64,000 nucleotides of DNA from Nipponacmea schrenckii (Eukaryota; Mollusca; Gastropoda; Lottiidae). Positions 1 through 11,520 of the stretch are shown here, piece by piece. The stretch spans positions 20,023,769-20,087,768 of the forward strand of contig JAUJPP010000007.1 in the NCBI GenBank assembly GCA_030562195.1, read 5' to 3'. The translations under genes and the position numbers were made by a program. The notes below the pieces were generated by a model. It saw nothing but the letters and a program-made list of their open reading frames with translations. It ran no database searches and was not told the DNA's origin. Position 1 is the stretch's first letter. Each line of letters begins with the position of its first letter.

Positions 1-20
1 AAATCTAACAATAACAAACT

Positions 21-1524
21 CTAAAATCTGATAACGCAATGCTTTCTCATTTCGTCTTCTCTATTTCTATTACATCGAGATTTTTTACTCTGGAAAATTG
101 ATAATTCTTCCGTAAACTTTGGATGTAACATTTTAATATAATCACATGGTTCACACAGGTTCTGAAATATATAACAGGATGAATTTATTTAGTTATTTTT
201 CTATTGAAGTAAATTTTGGTTTAATTTTTTGTCTAAAATCTGCTGACGTAATAAAAAAAATAATCCAATATACTATTCAGACGAGCAGGATTGAAACTTA
301 TTGTCAAAATAAAATAAAATATATTTACCTGTGAGTGGTCATAAAAAGCTTTATATCCACCATCTAGAATATAGACTTCCGGGTAATATAGACTAGGATA
401 ATTATGACTATTCAATAACGGATCTTGTGATCGAAGATATCTCAATCTGAAAAAAAAAAACAATACTGACCTTTAAATGGAGATTTGGGTGGTTGAAAGA
501 AACCCGCTACTCGTAGTCAATATTCAACAGAAGGTACGGTAACAGGTTTAAAGTTATATCTAATATTTGTATCATGTTATTAGCAAACGAGTTAATTTGA
601 AAGAAGAAAAACATACACGTTTAAATAGAGTATGATTTCGAGCATAGTGCGCATATTATACGCAACAAATATATTTAAATATAGTATATTTCGATAATAG
701 CATGCACTAGTTTATATGAGATATATTTCCGATTAACTTACAGTGTAGGTGCTCGCTGTGAAGAAAATTCACAATGAAATATCAAGATTCGAGGTTTATC
801 CTGTAATTGTAATAGATCATCAACAGAATCTTTAATATAAGTATTGACTGCTCCCTGGATATGACCACCGTCATATTCATATGGATATCTACAATCTAGT
901 ATCATATAATTATTATCTACAGTCGGGTATTTTCCATTTAATAAATCTTCAACCTGAAATAATATACGTTAACAAAATGAAAGTAGATATAGGTAGAAAA
1001 GACGATAAACTATTAGTATTTGGCTTTCAAAACCTGCTTATTAAAATCGAAGATGATATCAAATATGTTTTGGATATTACTTACAGTTTGAGGTGAAATA
1101 GACTTGAGATCTTTATGTTTACCATATACAGTAGGTAGACTATAAGGTCGACTACAATCAGCTATTAATTCAACATCATCCGATAATCTTTCTACAGCTG
1201 ATTTAATTCGTTCATCTTCTCTTCTTTCATATGTTTCTTCATTTCTAACTTGTAACTTCTTATGTTTATTGTAGCATATTGGTGATGACGTATTTTCCAC
1301 TTTCATCATATTTTTCCTCATTAATTGAGATATATTACGACGAGCGTTCTTTGGCCGACGGATTTCAAACTATCAAAAGGAAAATATAAACGTATAAGGA
1401 GATAAAATTTACAAAAAAAGAAATAAAAATTAAGAGACCTTTCAATTAACATCAAGAAGATTAAAAAAAAACCGATGAATTTGCAAATTGAATTTACCAT
1501 ATTTTCATGCTGTAGATTTTCCAT
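21..1524 (-). CDS. Compact CDC25-type phosphatase, copy 1L (intact)
   Basis: A CDC25 dual-specificity phosphatase removes inhibitory phosphates from cyclin-dependent kinases. Five exons read on the minus strand: 1498-1524, 1085-1369, 742-953, 329-446 and 21-161, all with GT-AG borders, giving 260 aa without internal stops. Exon 1 encodes only MENLQHENM. Exon 2 carries the stretch [20 protein letters not shown] and [15 protein letters not shown] typical of the region just before the CDC25 rhodanese domain. Exon 3 has [19 protein letters not shown] and the catalytic loop [10 protein letters not shown], with Cys165 and Arg171 forming Cys-x5-Arg. Exon 4 has [20 protein letters not shown]. The C-terminus is short and basic. 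Usual CDC25 proteins have a long N-terminal regulatory half, which is absent here. It lies head-to-head with copy 1R. The family call is firm; activity is inferred from retained motifs. Confidence 0.88.
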
Positions 1525-2406
1525 TATCTGTAGATTTAGGGTATAGAGGTAAAGGTTGTTAATATAGAGAGGATGAAGTAATAATGATTCTAGATAAAAT
1601 ACGAGCTGATATTTATAGTGATAATATTTTATGTCGAGTGAATTATATCATTATGATTACTAATCTATTTCTATCATAATTAATTATATTTCTGTTCTAT
1701 TTACAGTTATTATATTTCTATGTGAGTACAATTTATATCCATACTGAATATTGTTCTTAATCAAACTTCACTTGTCTGTGAATATTTTGTTTAATCTACA
1801 AGCTTATGTCATTTAGTGTTCAAAAATACATTAAGTTGTTGGTTACTAATCATTTCTGTGGATTATTCATATATTATTGTTTTTGAAAACGCGTTTTTGG
1901 ATCGTTAAATCTCTGGAAAACACAATACTTGTCCAATTTTGACGAAACTCTATGAAATTGTTTTATATCACCCAAGGATGAGCTCTATTGAAAATTAAGA
2001 ATATCAAGTATATATATATATCAAGCAGCTAATATCCATAAAAGAAGTAGAATTATTTAATACGATATTTGGAAGTAATTAATTTTCGAAAACAGTCTGA
2101 TACTTTCTTGATGCAATTGTATAAATAAAAAGGAAAATGTTAACAACAGTTTTCAGTTTAACCAAAGAGAGATGAATATGGATTATAAACAGTATGGCTA
2201 TGAGTATTAATCACATAGAAATATACGGGACTGTAATTAAAACAGGGAGTTATGATAGAAAATGATTAGTAATCATAATGATATAATTCACTCGACATTG
2301 CATTCATTATCACTATATATATAACCATATATTTTATCTTTAACCATTATTACCTCATTCTCTCTTCATTGATATTCTATACCTTTATACACCACATTTA
2401 TACAAA
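1525..2406. promoter_or_regulatory. Head-to-head spacer of dyad 1, candidate bidirectional promoter
   Basis: This 882-bp spacer separates the start codons of copies 1L and 1R. It contains a perfect 33-bp inverted repeat, arms 1633-1665 and 2264-2296. Weaker symmetry extends outward, with GATAAAATA-like and ATAGTGATAAT motifs on both sides. TATA-like runs occur near 2310-2335, about 90 bp before the plus-strand ATG. The same spacer recurs in the other dyads. Promoter activity is inferred from position and symmetry. Confidence 0.55.
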
Positions 2407-3926
2407 ATGGAACCTCTACAGAGTGAAAAAATGGAAAGGGAAAAAAATCGCTTAAATAATGTTTATATTAGTTTGTCTTAGAGGTAGTGATTTCAATTCA
2501 TTTCCTTATAAACAATTTAATATCTTTTGAAATAAATTATTGTTTATACTAAAGGAATTTTGTTTTTTCTATTGATAGTTTGAAATCCGTCGACCAAAGA
2601 AAGCTCGTCGTAATTTATCTCATCAAATGAGGAAGGATATGATGGAAATTGAAATTACGTCATCACCAAAATGCTACAAAAAGAATAAGAAATTAAAAGT
2701 TAGAAATGAAGAAAAAAACGAAGATATTCAGGAAGGAAGAGAAAATAAAAGGATTAAATCAGCTGTAGAAAGATTATCGGATGATGTTGAATTAATAGCT
2801 GATTGTAGTCGACCTTATAGTCTACCTACTGTATGTGGTAAACATAAAGATCTCAAGTCTATTTCACCTCAAACTGTAAGTAATCACATAACCTTTATAT
2901 TTTCTTGTATATTTTAGGACGAATATTTTGAAAACAGATTATGTTTATCTAGCATTTTCTGTTTTATTGGTATTTAGTTTCATTTCTTTATCGTATATCA
3001 TTCTATGTTTCAGGTTGAAGACTTATTAAATGGAAGATACCCGACTATAGATAATAATTATATGATACTAGATTGTAGATATCCATATGAATATGATGGT
3101 GGTCATATCCAGGGAGCAGTTTAATGCTTATATTAAAGATTCTATTGATAATTTATTACAATTACAGGATAAACCCCAGAATCTTGATATTTCATTGTGA
3201 ATTTTCTTCACAGAGAGCACCTACACTGTAAGTTTATAACATCTGAAATATCTCATATATTTAACGAGTGCGTGTCATATTCGAAATATACTATATTTGA
3301 ATTTGCGTTTTATACAAATTTAAAGGAATTTGCGTATATACAAATTTAAAGGAATTTGCTTATTTGCAAATTTAAAGGAATTCGCGTATATACAAATTTA
3401 AAGGAATTTGCGTATATACAAATTTAAAGGAATTTGCGTATATACAAATTTAAAGGAATTTGTGATGATTATACATTATCAGCACTATACTCGAATTATA
3501 CTCTATTTTAACCTTTGTATTGTTCTCACAAGATCGGTTATTGAATAGTGATAATTATCCTAGCCTATATTACCCAGAAGTCTATATCCTAGATGGCGGA
3601 TATAAAGCTTTTTTCTAACAATCACAGGTAAAAATAAAATTTTCATTTGGTCATAAAAATTTCAAAGTGTCTTTAAGAAACACACAAAAAAACAGCCTCA
3701 GATATACGCTTCAATGGAAATACAACTACAACTGTTTATATTTCAGAACCAGTGTGAACCCTGTGAATATATTCAAATGTTAGATCAAATGTTTAGTGAA
3801 GAATTATCAATTTTCCACAGTAACAAAACACGAGGTAATAGACAGAGAAAGGAGAAGACGAGAAAAAAATCGTGTTATGAGATTTTGAATTTGCTGTTGT
3901 TATTAATTGTTATTTATTTGTTATAG
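2407..3926 (+). pseudogene. Compact CDC25 copy 1R, decayed
   Basis: The plus-strand partner of copy 1L keeps all five exon positions: 2407-2433 (MEPLQSEKM), 2579-2875, 3014-3227, about 3530-3627 and from 3747. Several lesions are visible. The exon 1 donor reads GGAAAG where sister copies have GGTAAG. Exon 3 has two one-base insertions, the first giving a TAA at 3122-3124. The exon 4 acceptor and first codons are deleted near 3533. A TAA at 3616-3618 replaces the Glu codon of FFEQSQ. Exon 5 is frameshifted near its end, so its frame runs to 3926. Exon 2 remains open and nearly identical to copies 2R and 3R, so decay is recent. Confidence 0.85.
3302..3465 (+). repeat. 26-bp tandem repeat in intron 3 of copy 1R
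   Basis: About six units of a 26-bp repeat of the form GGAATTTGCGTATATACAAA plus TTTAAA. Copies 3R (about 20650-20712), 4R (28366-28412) and 5R (36170-36222) have only one or two units at the same place, so this is a local expansion. Confidence 0.8.
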
Positions 3927-4640
3927 TTATTGCTCAATTATTGTTAAATTATTGTACAGTGGTATTCAATTACAGCAAATATGAGTATATTATTGTCTAG
4001 ATTGTTTTTATTGATCGAGTGATCTCGGAAAACTAAAATCCATAAGAATCAGGGCTTTTACAGATAACAACAGAACAGACAGACGCTTTCTTTCTTAAGT
4101 AACAAGAACGCGAATATTCGCACTCAATAAATTTCGATGTAACACAAATAATATTTATGTTACGATTGTACGACTCCCCAAAAGGGTTTTCAAAAATTCT
4201 TTCAATCTTTAATCTCTATGTCAATAATATTAATAACAGTTTTTTGATAAAATTTCGAGCCGAAGAACCACATTACAATTTAATTTTTATCATAAATACT
4301 CATGGTTATAATATATTATTTTCAAAATATGCTCGCATTAATAATCTAAAACACAGGACAGTTACTTTTTAGATTCGCGTAGTTTAAATACAATTTTTTT
4401 TTTTATATCTATACTTTTATAGAGCCAATAAAACAATAGGGCAAGTATTCAACAATATATAAAAAAAATATTCATGAGATGAGGATATTTAACAAGCCTC
4501 AAATGTAGGATATTGTAGGATAAAACATATAGAATATTTAAAACAAATTGCACAAATTGCCATTCTATAAAAAAAATTATGAGAGGGCAGATATATAACA
4601 ATGATAAAAATCAATTCATATCTAAAAAAAAAAAAAAAAA
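3927..4640 (+). repeat. 3'-flank module of right-hand CDC25 copies
   Basis: AT-rich flank with no convincing gene. It repeats after every right copy (21176 on, 28868 on, 36689 on, 42771 on). Recognisable parts are an ATTATTGTCTAGATTG segment, an ACTCAATAAATTTCG segment with a possible AATAAA signal at 4124-4129, and a segment ending with CCAATAAAACAATAGGGCAA. A poly-A run of about 22 bases sits at 4623-4645. The module was amplified together with the genes. Confidence 0.6.
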
Positions 4641-5566
4641 AAAAAGAATTAGAAATAAATTAATCAGTTCATATCTTAAAAATTAAAAATAAATTAACAT
4701 ATCAACGTACACTTTAAATTAGCTAGAAATATACAGAGACTCTATTTTCTTACATTGAGAATATCATAGCAGGCTTTGGCACTTTTCTTCACAACTATCG
4801 GACAAAATTACAGACATTTTATCAAGGTCAGATAATGAATCGAAATTTACATAAATATAACGGATAAAATCAAAAAATTCTGAGCGTATATGTACATACA
4901 ATGGGCAATAAAGGAGGCAATGCTGTTCATTTTCAATACACGTTTTACATATGAAACAGACTCGTTTTTCTAATTCTAAACCTTCGTACCTGCCAGTTTC
5001 GATTTTAAGTGGGGCTACGCCAATTCGGAATTTAGCCAGAGCACTTCTGTGGGCTGGGGTTATAGTATGCAAAACATATGATTCCACTCCCTACTCGTGC
5101 TTGAATTGTCTATATGTACGTAGCTTATTACGCCCACTCCCACGTTTTGCATTGTTACGTTGGAGATCATCGTTCCATTTTTCAAAGTATCTAATGGCAT
5201 TACATTCAAATATATCATGTACTAAACTTTTATAGTTCAACAAATGCCCGTCTGACAATTTTTTACTAAAAATTTCCCATAATCCAATTTCATTTAAATA
5301 CTTCTTAACTCTGTTTGACCAATTGTTATACCTAGAGGGCTTAGCATCCGCCCAATTAAAAATCCTTTTACTGATATACTCGTCAGACATATTATGCAAT
5401 CTACAAAACTGCCTTATAACAGCAGACCATTGTCTAATATGTGTCGGTACCCAACCCATGTCCCCATTCACAGCCGTGTTTGGAGTATATTTACCTACGC
5501 CTAAAAAATATCTACATGCTTTATTCTGAACTGCTCCGATACAACTAAATTCTTTATAATAATGAC
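4640..5566 (-). mobile_element. 5'-truncated LINE fragment, C-terminal end of ORF2
   Basis: Minus-strand coding sequence resembles the region downstream of reverse transcriptase in non-LTR retrotransposons: VQNKACRYFLGVGKYTPN, GDMGW, LAKFRIGVAPLKIETGRYE, and a Cys-Cys-His-Cys cluster (CFICKTCIENEQHCLLYC). The frame is interrupted by one stop (TAG at 5091-5093) and ends at 4764. It is joined at about 5566 to exon 4 of CDC25 copy 2L, so insertion truncated that copy; the rest of exon 4 and exon 5 are absent. A related but diverged LINE lies at 32104-33788. The 3' boundary near 4640 is uncertain. Confidence 0.75.
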
Positions 5567-6672
5567 TATTCAATAACCGATCTTGTGATCGAAGATATCT
5601 CAATCTGAAAAAAAAAACAATACTGACGTTTAAATGAAGATTTGGGTGGTTGAAAGAAACCCGCTACTCGTAGTCAATATTCAACAGAAGGCACGGTAAC
5701 AGGTTTAAAGTTATATCTAATATTTGTATCATGTTATTAGCAAACGAGTTAATTTGAAAGAAGAAAAACATACACGTTTAAATAGAGTATGATTTCGAGC
5801 ATAGTGCGCATATTATACGCAACAAATATATTTAAATATAGTATATTTCGATAATAGCATGCACTCGTTTATATGAGATATATTTCCGATTAACTTACAG
5901 TGTAGGTGCTCGCTGTGAAGAAAATTCACAATGAAATATCAAGATTCGAGGTTTATCCTGTAATTGTAATAAATCATCAACAGAATCTTTAATATAAGTA
6001 TTGACTGCTCCCTGGATATGACCACCGTCATATTCATATGGATATCTACAATCTAGTATCATATAATTATTATCTACAGTCGGGTATTTTCCATTTAATA
6101 AATCTTCAACCTGAAATAATATACGTTAACAAAATGAAAGTAGATATAGGTAGAAAAGACGATAAACTATTAGTATTTGGCTTTCAAAACCTGCTTATTA
6201 AAATCGAAGATGATATCAAATATGTTTTGGATATTACTTACAGTGTGAGGTGAAATAGACTTGAGATTTTATGTTTACCATATAGTAGGTAGACTATAAG
6301 GTCGACTACAATCAGCTATAATTAAAACATCATCCGATAATCTTTCTACAGCTGATTTAATTCGTTATCTTTTCTTTCATATGTTTCTTCATTCTGACTT
6401 GTAACTTCTTATGTTTATTGTAGCATATTGGTGATGACGTATTTTCCACTTTCATCATATTTTTCCTCATTAATTGAGATATATTACGACGAGCGTTCTT
6501 TGGCCGACGGATTTCAAACTATTAAAAGGAAAAAATAAACGTATAAGGAGATAAAATTTACAAAAAAAAATAAAAATTAAGAGACCTTTCAATTAACATC
6601 AAGAAGATTAAAAAAAAAACCGATGAATTTGCAAATTGAATTTACCATATTTTCATGCTGTAGATTTTCCAT
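5567..6672 (-). pseudogene. Compact CDC25 copy 2L, truncated by a LINE
   Basis: Minus-strand copy with exon 1 at 6646-6672, exon 2 at 6242-6518, exon 3 at 5899-6110 and a stub of exon 4 at 5567-5604. Exon 2 is 277 nt instead of 285. The net loss of 8 bases, from several small deletions between 6266 and 6380, shifts the frame. Exon 3 is full length with the Cys-x5-Arg loop. Exon 4 is cut after about 38 nt where LINE sequence begins, and exon 5 is missing. Introns are nearly identical to copy 1L. Confidence 0.85.
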
Positions 6673-7542
6673 TATCTGTAGATTTAGGGTATAGAGGTAA
6701 AGGTTGTTAATATAGAGAGGATGAAGTAATAATGATTCTAGATAAAATACGAGCTGATATTTATAGTGATAATATTTTATGTCGAGTGAATTATATCATT
6801 ATGATTACTAATCTATTTCTATCATAATTAATTATATTTCTGTTCTATTTACAGTTATTATATTTCTATGTGAGTACAATTTATATCCATACTGAATATT
6901 GTTCTTAATCTATCTTCACTTGTCTGTGAATATTTTGATTAATCTACAAGATTATGTCATTTAGTGTTCAAAAATACATTAAGTTGTTGGTTACTAATCA
7001 TTTCTGTGGATTATTCATATATTATTGTTTTTGAAAACGCGTTTTTGGATCGTTAAATCTCTGGAAAACACAATACTTGTCCAATTTTGACGAAACTCTA
7101 TGAAATTGTTTTATATCACCCAAGGATGAGCTCTATTGAAAATTAAGAATATCAAGTATATATATATATCAAGCAGCTAATATCCATAAAAGAAGTAGAA
7201 TTATTTAATACGATATTTGGAAGTAATTAATTTTCGAAAACAGTCTGATACTTTCTTGATGCAATTGTATAAATAAAAAGGAAAATGTTAACAACAGTTT
7301 TCAGTTTAACCAAAGAGAGATGAATATGGATTATAAACAGTATGGCTATGAGTATTAATCACATAGAAATATACTGACTGTAATTAAAACAGGGAGTTAT
7401 GATAGAAAATGATTAGTAATCATAATGATATAATTCACTCGACATTGCATTCATTATCACTATATATATAACCATATATTTTATCTTTAACCATTCTCTC
7501 TTCATTGATATTCTATACCTTTATACACCACATTTATACAAA
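6673..7542. promoter_or_regulatory. Head-to-head spacer of dyad 2
   Basis: This 870-bp spacer is homologous to 1525-2406 and has the same perfect 33-bp inverted repeat, arms 6781-6813 and 7411-7443. It is a candidate shared promoter by position and conservation. Confidence 0.55.
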
Positions 7543-8094
7543 ATGGAACCTCTACAGAGTGAAAAAATGGTAAGGAAAAATCGCTTAAATAATGTTTATA
7601 TTAGTTTGTCTTAGAGGTAGTGATTTCAATACATTTCCTTTTAAACAATTTAATATCTTTTGAAATAAATTATTGTTTATACTAAAGGAATTTTGTTTTA
7701 CTATTGATAGTTTGAAATCCGTCGACCAAAGAAAGCTCGTCGTAATTTATCTCATCAAATGAGGAAGGATATGATGGAAATTGAAATTACGTCATCACCA
7801 AAATGCTACAAAAAGAATAAGAAATTAAAAGTTAGAAATGAAGAAATAAACGAAGATATTCAGGAAGGAAGAGAAAATAAAAGGATTAAATCAGCTGTAG
7901 AAAGATTATCGGATGATGTTGAATTAATAGCTGATTGTAGTCGACCTTATAGTCTACCTACTGTATGTGGTAAACATAAAGATCTCAAGTCTATTTCACC
8001 TCAAACTGTAAGTAATCACATAACCTTTTTATTTTCTTGTATATTTTAGGACGAATATTTTGAAAACAGATTATGATAATCTAGCATTTTCTGT
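7543..8094 (+). CDS. Compact CDC25 copy 2R, 5' part, cut by assembly gap
   Basis: Exon 1 is 7543-7569 (MEPLQSEKM, followed by an intact GTAAGG donor). Exon 2 is 7711-8007 (99 codons, open, good donor). Intron 2 runs into the N block at 8095. Everything visible is intact, unlike copy 1R. Exons 3-5, including the catalytic loop, would lie in the gap, so the state of this copy cannot be judged. Exon 2 is almost identical to copy 3R. Confidence 0.75.
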
Positions 8095-8594
8095 NNNNNN
8101 NNNNNNNNNNNNNNNNNNNNNNNNNNNNNNNNNNNNNNNNNNNNNNNNNNNNNNNNNNNNNNNNNNNNNNNNNNNNNNNNNNNNNNNNNNNNNNNNNNNN
8201 NNNNNNNNNNNNNNNNNNNNNNNNNNNNNNNNNNNNNNNNNNNNNNNNNNNNNNNNNNNNNNNNNNNNNNNNNNNNNNNNNNNNNNNNNNNNNNNNNNNN
8301 NNNNNNNNNNNNNNNNNNNNNNNNNNNNNNNNNNNNNNNNNNNNNNNNNNNNNNNNNNNNNNNNNNNNNNNNNNNNNNNNNNNNNNNNNNNNNNNNNNNN
8401 NNNNNNNNNNNNNNNNNNNNNNNNNNNNNNNNNNNNNNNNNNNNNNNNNNNNNNNNNNNNNNNNNNNNNNNNNNNNNNNNNNNNNNNNNNNNNNNNNNNN
8501 NNNNNNNNNNNNNNNNNNNNNNNNNNNNNNNNNNNNNNNNNNNNNNNNNNNNNNNNNNNNNNNNNNNNNNNNNNNNNNNNNNNNNNNNNNNNNN
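8095..8594. other. Assembly gap of exactly 500 N
   Basis: The run has a round length, suggesting a placeholder of unknown real size. On its left is intron 2 of CDC25 copy 2R. On its right is sequence homologous to intron 1 of the P450 gene at 49220-53951. In that gene exon 2 lies about 360 bp beyond the matching point, so exons 2-6 of the P450 at 9588-10154 would be expected inside or across this gap. Confidence 0.9.
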
Positions 8595-8730
8595 ATCGAC
8601 ACACCTTGTTTGATATAGATATCCAAGCAATTTCGAAGTGTACATGCTTTTTTTCTTTATGCAGAGAAAACAGAAAACCGTCTTAAAACTTGCAGTGTTT
8701 TTTCGCATCTCGTATCATTCTTCACCAGTA

Positions 8731-8986
8731 TATCGGAAGTGACCCCGATGACATGTCCAGTGAGCGTGGCACATTTTTTCACAGCATTTATCATCTTAGC
8801 TTTAACAAGTGCCAGATTGTCCCAAAGCAACAACGCAAAGTCCGTTTTCAATGACAGAACTTTTTTTTTGATCGCTTATCAAAACAATATCATTTGCCAT
8901 GTGCCAGAAGCAGATGACAGATCTATTATTAGAACACACCAACCAATCAGACTTTGAGGTCCATGTCATCGGGGTAACTTCCGGAT
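8731..8986. repeat. Inverted repeat of about 25 bp around a 205-bp core
   Basis: The arms 8731-8755 and 8961-8986 are reverse complements apart from one or two bases, built on ATGTCATCGGGGT. The same arrangement occurs in the duplicate at 52535-52790. Reading each strand outward gives the peptide HVIGVTS in both directions. It may be a small foldback element or two opposed fragments of one gene; no protein family was recognised. Confidence 0.5.
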
Positions 8987-9587
8987 ATACTAATGAAGAA
9001 CTCCCCTATTTATATTACTTATTGCTTCATAAAGAGAACGCTGATTGGAGCCATTGTTATATAGAAGAATGTTTTATTGTATTCGGTATAAATCCTGCAT
9101 ATGCAACAAAAGACGAAATTAAAGAAGCCAAAAACAGAAGTCAAAAATAAATGTAGTTTGTATCACTATAACATATTCAAATTGAATAAAATGCAGGAAT
9201 ACAGCTTGTTCATCATTTTCAAACGTTTTCTTAATCCATCTTTTCACTAGGATTAGCTCTGTTTTCCTTTTTCCATTTTTTTTATCCTTGAAAGGGCATT
9301 CCCATGTCCTCCCACCCTGCCACTGGTTAGTTGATCATTATTGATAGTGAGCTAAAATGAATATGTATAAGATGTGATTGAATCACAGACTTAATGATAA
9401 TGACTCGGATAAACCACTTTGACCAGGAGAAGTGTGCCTAAAGTAACACGCTACATGTGCTTAAAGAATATGTGTCTTAATGACAGGGAACCATATATAT
9501 CAAACTGCCGTTGGGCCTGAAGTTGGTGTTTGTCCACATTCCACAGTCTCTGTAAACATATCAAATATAAAGTATAATCATACTTAC

Positions 9588-10154
9588 AAACACGTGTATA
9601 ATTCTGACTAAACCCTCTGCAAATGCTGCATCCATATCAAACGATTCTTTATCAGTTGCTTGTGTCAGATTTTCTATCAAAATATCCACTTCCGGATTAA
9701 CCATTTTCTCAAAAGCGTGTATTCCTTCACCATAGAGTCTCATAACTGTATGGGAAATCTTCCTTAATTTGACCAAATGGTTATTATAGTCATTTAATAC
9801 AATGTCTTGGCCACCCTGGTAAAGATAGTCCCTCAGAAATGATGGTGGTCGGTCGTTAGTGACGTCACGATAAGCAGCCGTGTTCAATAGTTTCTTAATA
9901 ATTCTGGAACTGTTGAGAAATACCATATTGTTACCAAGAAATCGAACATTGGCAATTTCTCCAAATCGGACAGCCATTTTTTCTCCTACTAAAAAGGCAT
10001 CTTCTCTGGTGATAAATCCATACATAATTTTAAAAGATTCAACGAAGGATGGTCCTGGGGGCAGTCTTCCCTTTTTGTTGTTCATCCATATATAAATCAT
10101 ATAACTGAGAAGACACAATATCACAAAGTAAATCAACCAACTTATTTCCCACAT
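9588..10154 (-). CDS. Cytochrome P450 first exon, locus 1 (partial gene)
   Basis: One open exon of 189 codons starting MWEISWLIYFVILCLL, a hydrophobic ER anchor, followed by the proline-rich hinge GRLPPGPS. It ends HVF at a GTAAGT donor at the same place as the two intact P450 genes downstream. It is very similar to exon 1 of 49220-53951. The heme-binding end is not present on this strand; the following exons would fall in the assembly gap at 8095-8594. It may be an intact gene split by the gap or a stranded exon. Confidence 0.8.
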
Positions 10155-10869
10155 TTTAGTTCTGTAATAACCGAAAGTACAAACGTTAAATGTGAAATAT
10201 AGTCTCTAGTCCAATTATATCTTGTATATGCAATAATGTTATTTATTTCATATACATGTTTACCTACTCAATGAAGCGCAAGCTATCTACAAGTGATAAG
10301 CTAAATTGTGCATTTTAACCCCTAGTAGGTTGACAAAACGTGCCCTTAAAGATAACATCTCTTAATTTCATTTATTTATGTATCCGATTATTTGACAAAA
10401 TTCCAACCAACAAGGATCACGAGCCATAGCGACAATCTTTCATCCACTTAAAAGAAGCCAGATTAACGAAAAAACAAAACGCAGCGTTTTGTCCATTTTA
10501 CCGATTAATGTTTAGTTTAGTTTGGGGAACAGGTCGTCAAAGTCAAAGCTTCAGCCGCTTTAGGTAATTAAATAATGAGCTTATAGTAACGCTGGGATTC
10601 ATAGTTAGTTCATTTTGGTGCATATTTGACATGCACTTCTATTTATATTTTTTGTCAACCTAATCTGACCTATTAGAAAAATATGTTTAGAGTGTTGTTT
10701 GTGAAGTAGACAGTTTCTTATCCACTTCTATGTATTTATGTATCTTCTCGACCTTACATGTTTTTTGTTTATAAAGTGAATTTGATAATTCACTGGGGAA
10801 CATTCTGTTGCATTTAAGGAAAGACTTTGGTCAATTTGAGAGTTTTTTTCTGCAAGCTACAGATTTTAT

Positions 10870-11520
10870 GCAATATCAGATTTATATTTTTCGCTATGGT
10901 CAGATTTTTCATAGGGTTCATCCTTGGGTGATTACAAAAGCTTACATCAAGCTTCGTAAAATTCCATCAAGAAACCAGCTCTCTATCCTGTCCACAAAGA
11001 ATTGAAAAACAAGGGCAATAACTCACAGTAAATAATTTTCGAGTAATTTGATTTTCAATAGGGTTTAATCTTGCGTGATGACAAACGCTCACCCCAAATT
11101 TCATCAAAATCCATCCAGACACCAGCTCTATATCTTGTTTACAGAGAACAAAGGCAGACGCGTTTTTAAGAACAAGGGCATAACTCATGGTAAATATTTC
11201 GATTAGTCTGATTTTCAATAGGGTTCATCCTTGGGTTATAACAAACACTCACACCAAGCTTCGTCAAAATCCATCAAGAATCCATCTCTCTATCGTGTCC
11301 ACAAACAATTCAAGAACAAGGGCAATAACTCATAGAAAATATTTTTCGATTGGTCTGATTTTTAATAGGCTTCATTCTTGGGTGATTACAAAGACTCACA
11401 CCAAGTGTCGTCAATATTAATCAAGAAACCAGCTCTCTATCGTGTCCACGACAATTGTAGACGGACAGACAGGGGCGACGACTATATACGCCTCCATTAA
11501 TGTGTGGGCGTATAAAAATT
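10870..11520. repeat. Tandem array of about 150-bp units with a hairpin-like end
   Basis: Four diverged units of about 147-160 bp, marked by GGGTTCATCCTTGGGTGA-like phrases near 10914, 11061, 11221 and 11368. The array ends with a GACGGACAGACAGG segment and a short inverted pair near 11484-11517 (TATACGCC and GGGCGTATA). A sister array is at about 54890-55550. A core of tandem repeats with a distinctive end resembles the Pearl-type elements known from bivalves; that assignment is inference. Confidence 0.6.

Noticed and set aside
881..1096. Plus-strand frames antisense to CDC25 exon 3 and intron 2 (also 6038-6253)
   Set aside because: These are shadows of minus-strand exons; they are conserved only because the underlying copies are duplicates.
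3302..3465. Regular short repeats that could suggest a CRISPR array
   Set aside because: Units are directly adjacent with no unique spacers, lie in an intron of a eukaryotic gene and recur in sister introns at low copy.
8046..8708. Long open frames across the N block on both strands
   Set aside because: They are open only because N bases contain no stop codons; there is no coding evidence.
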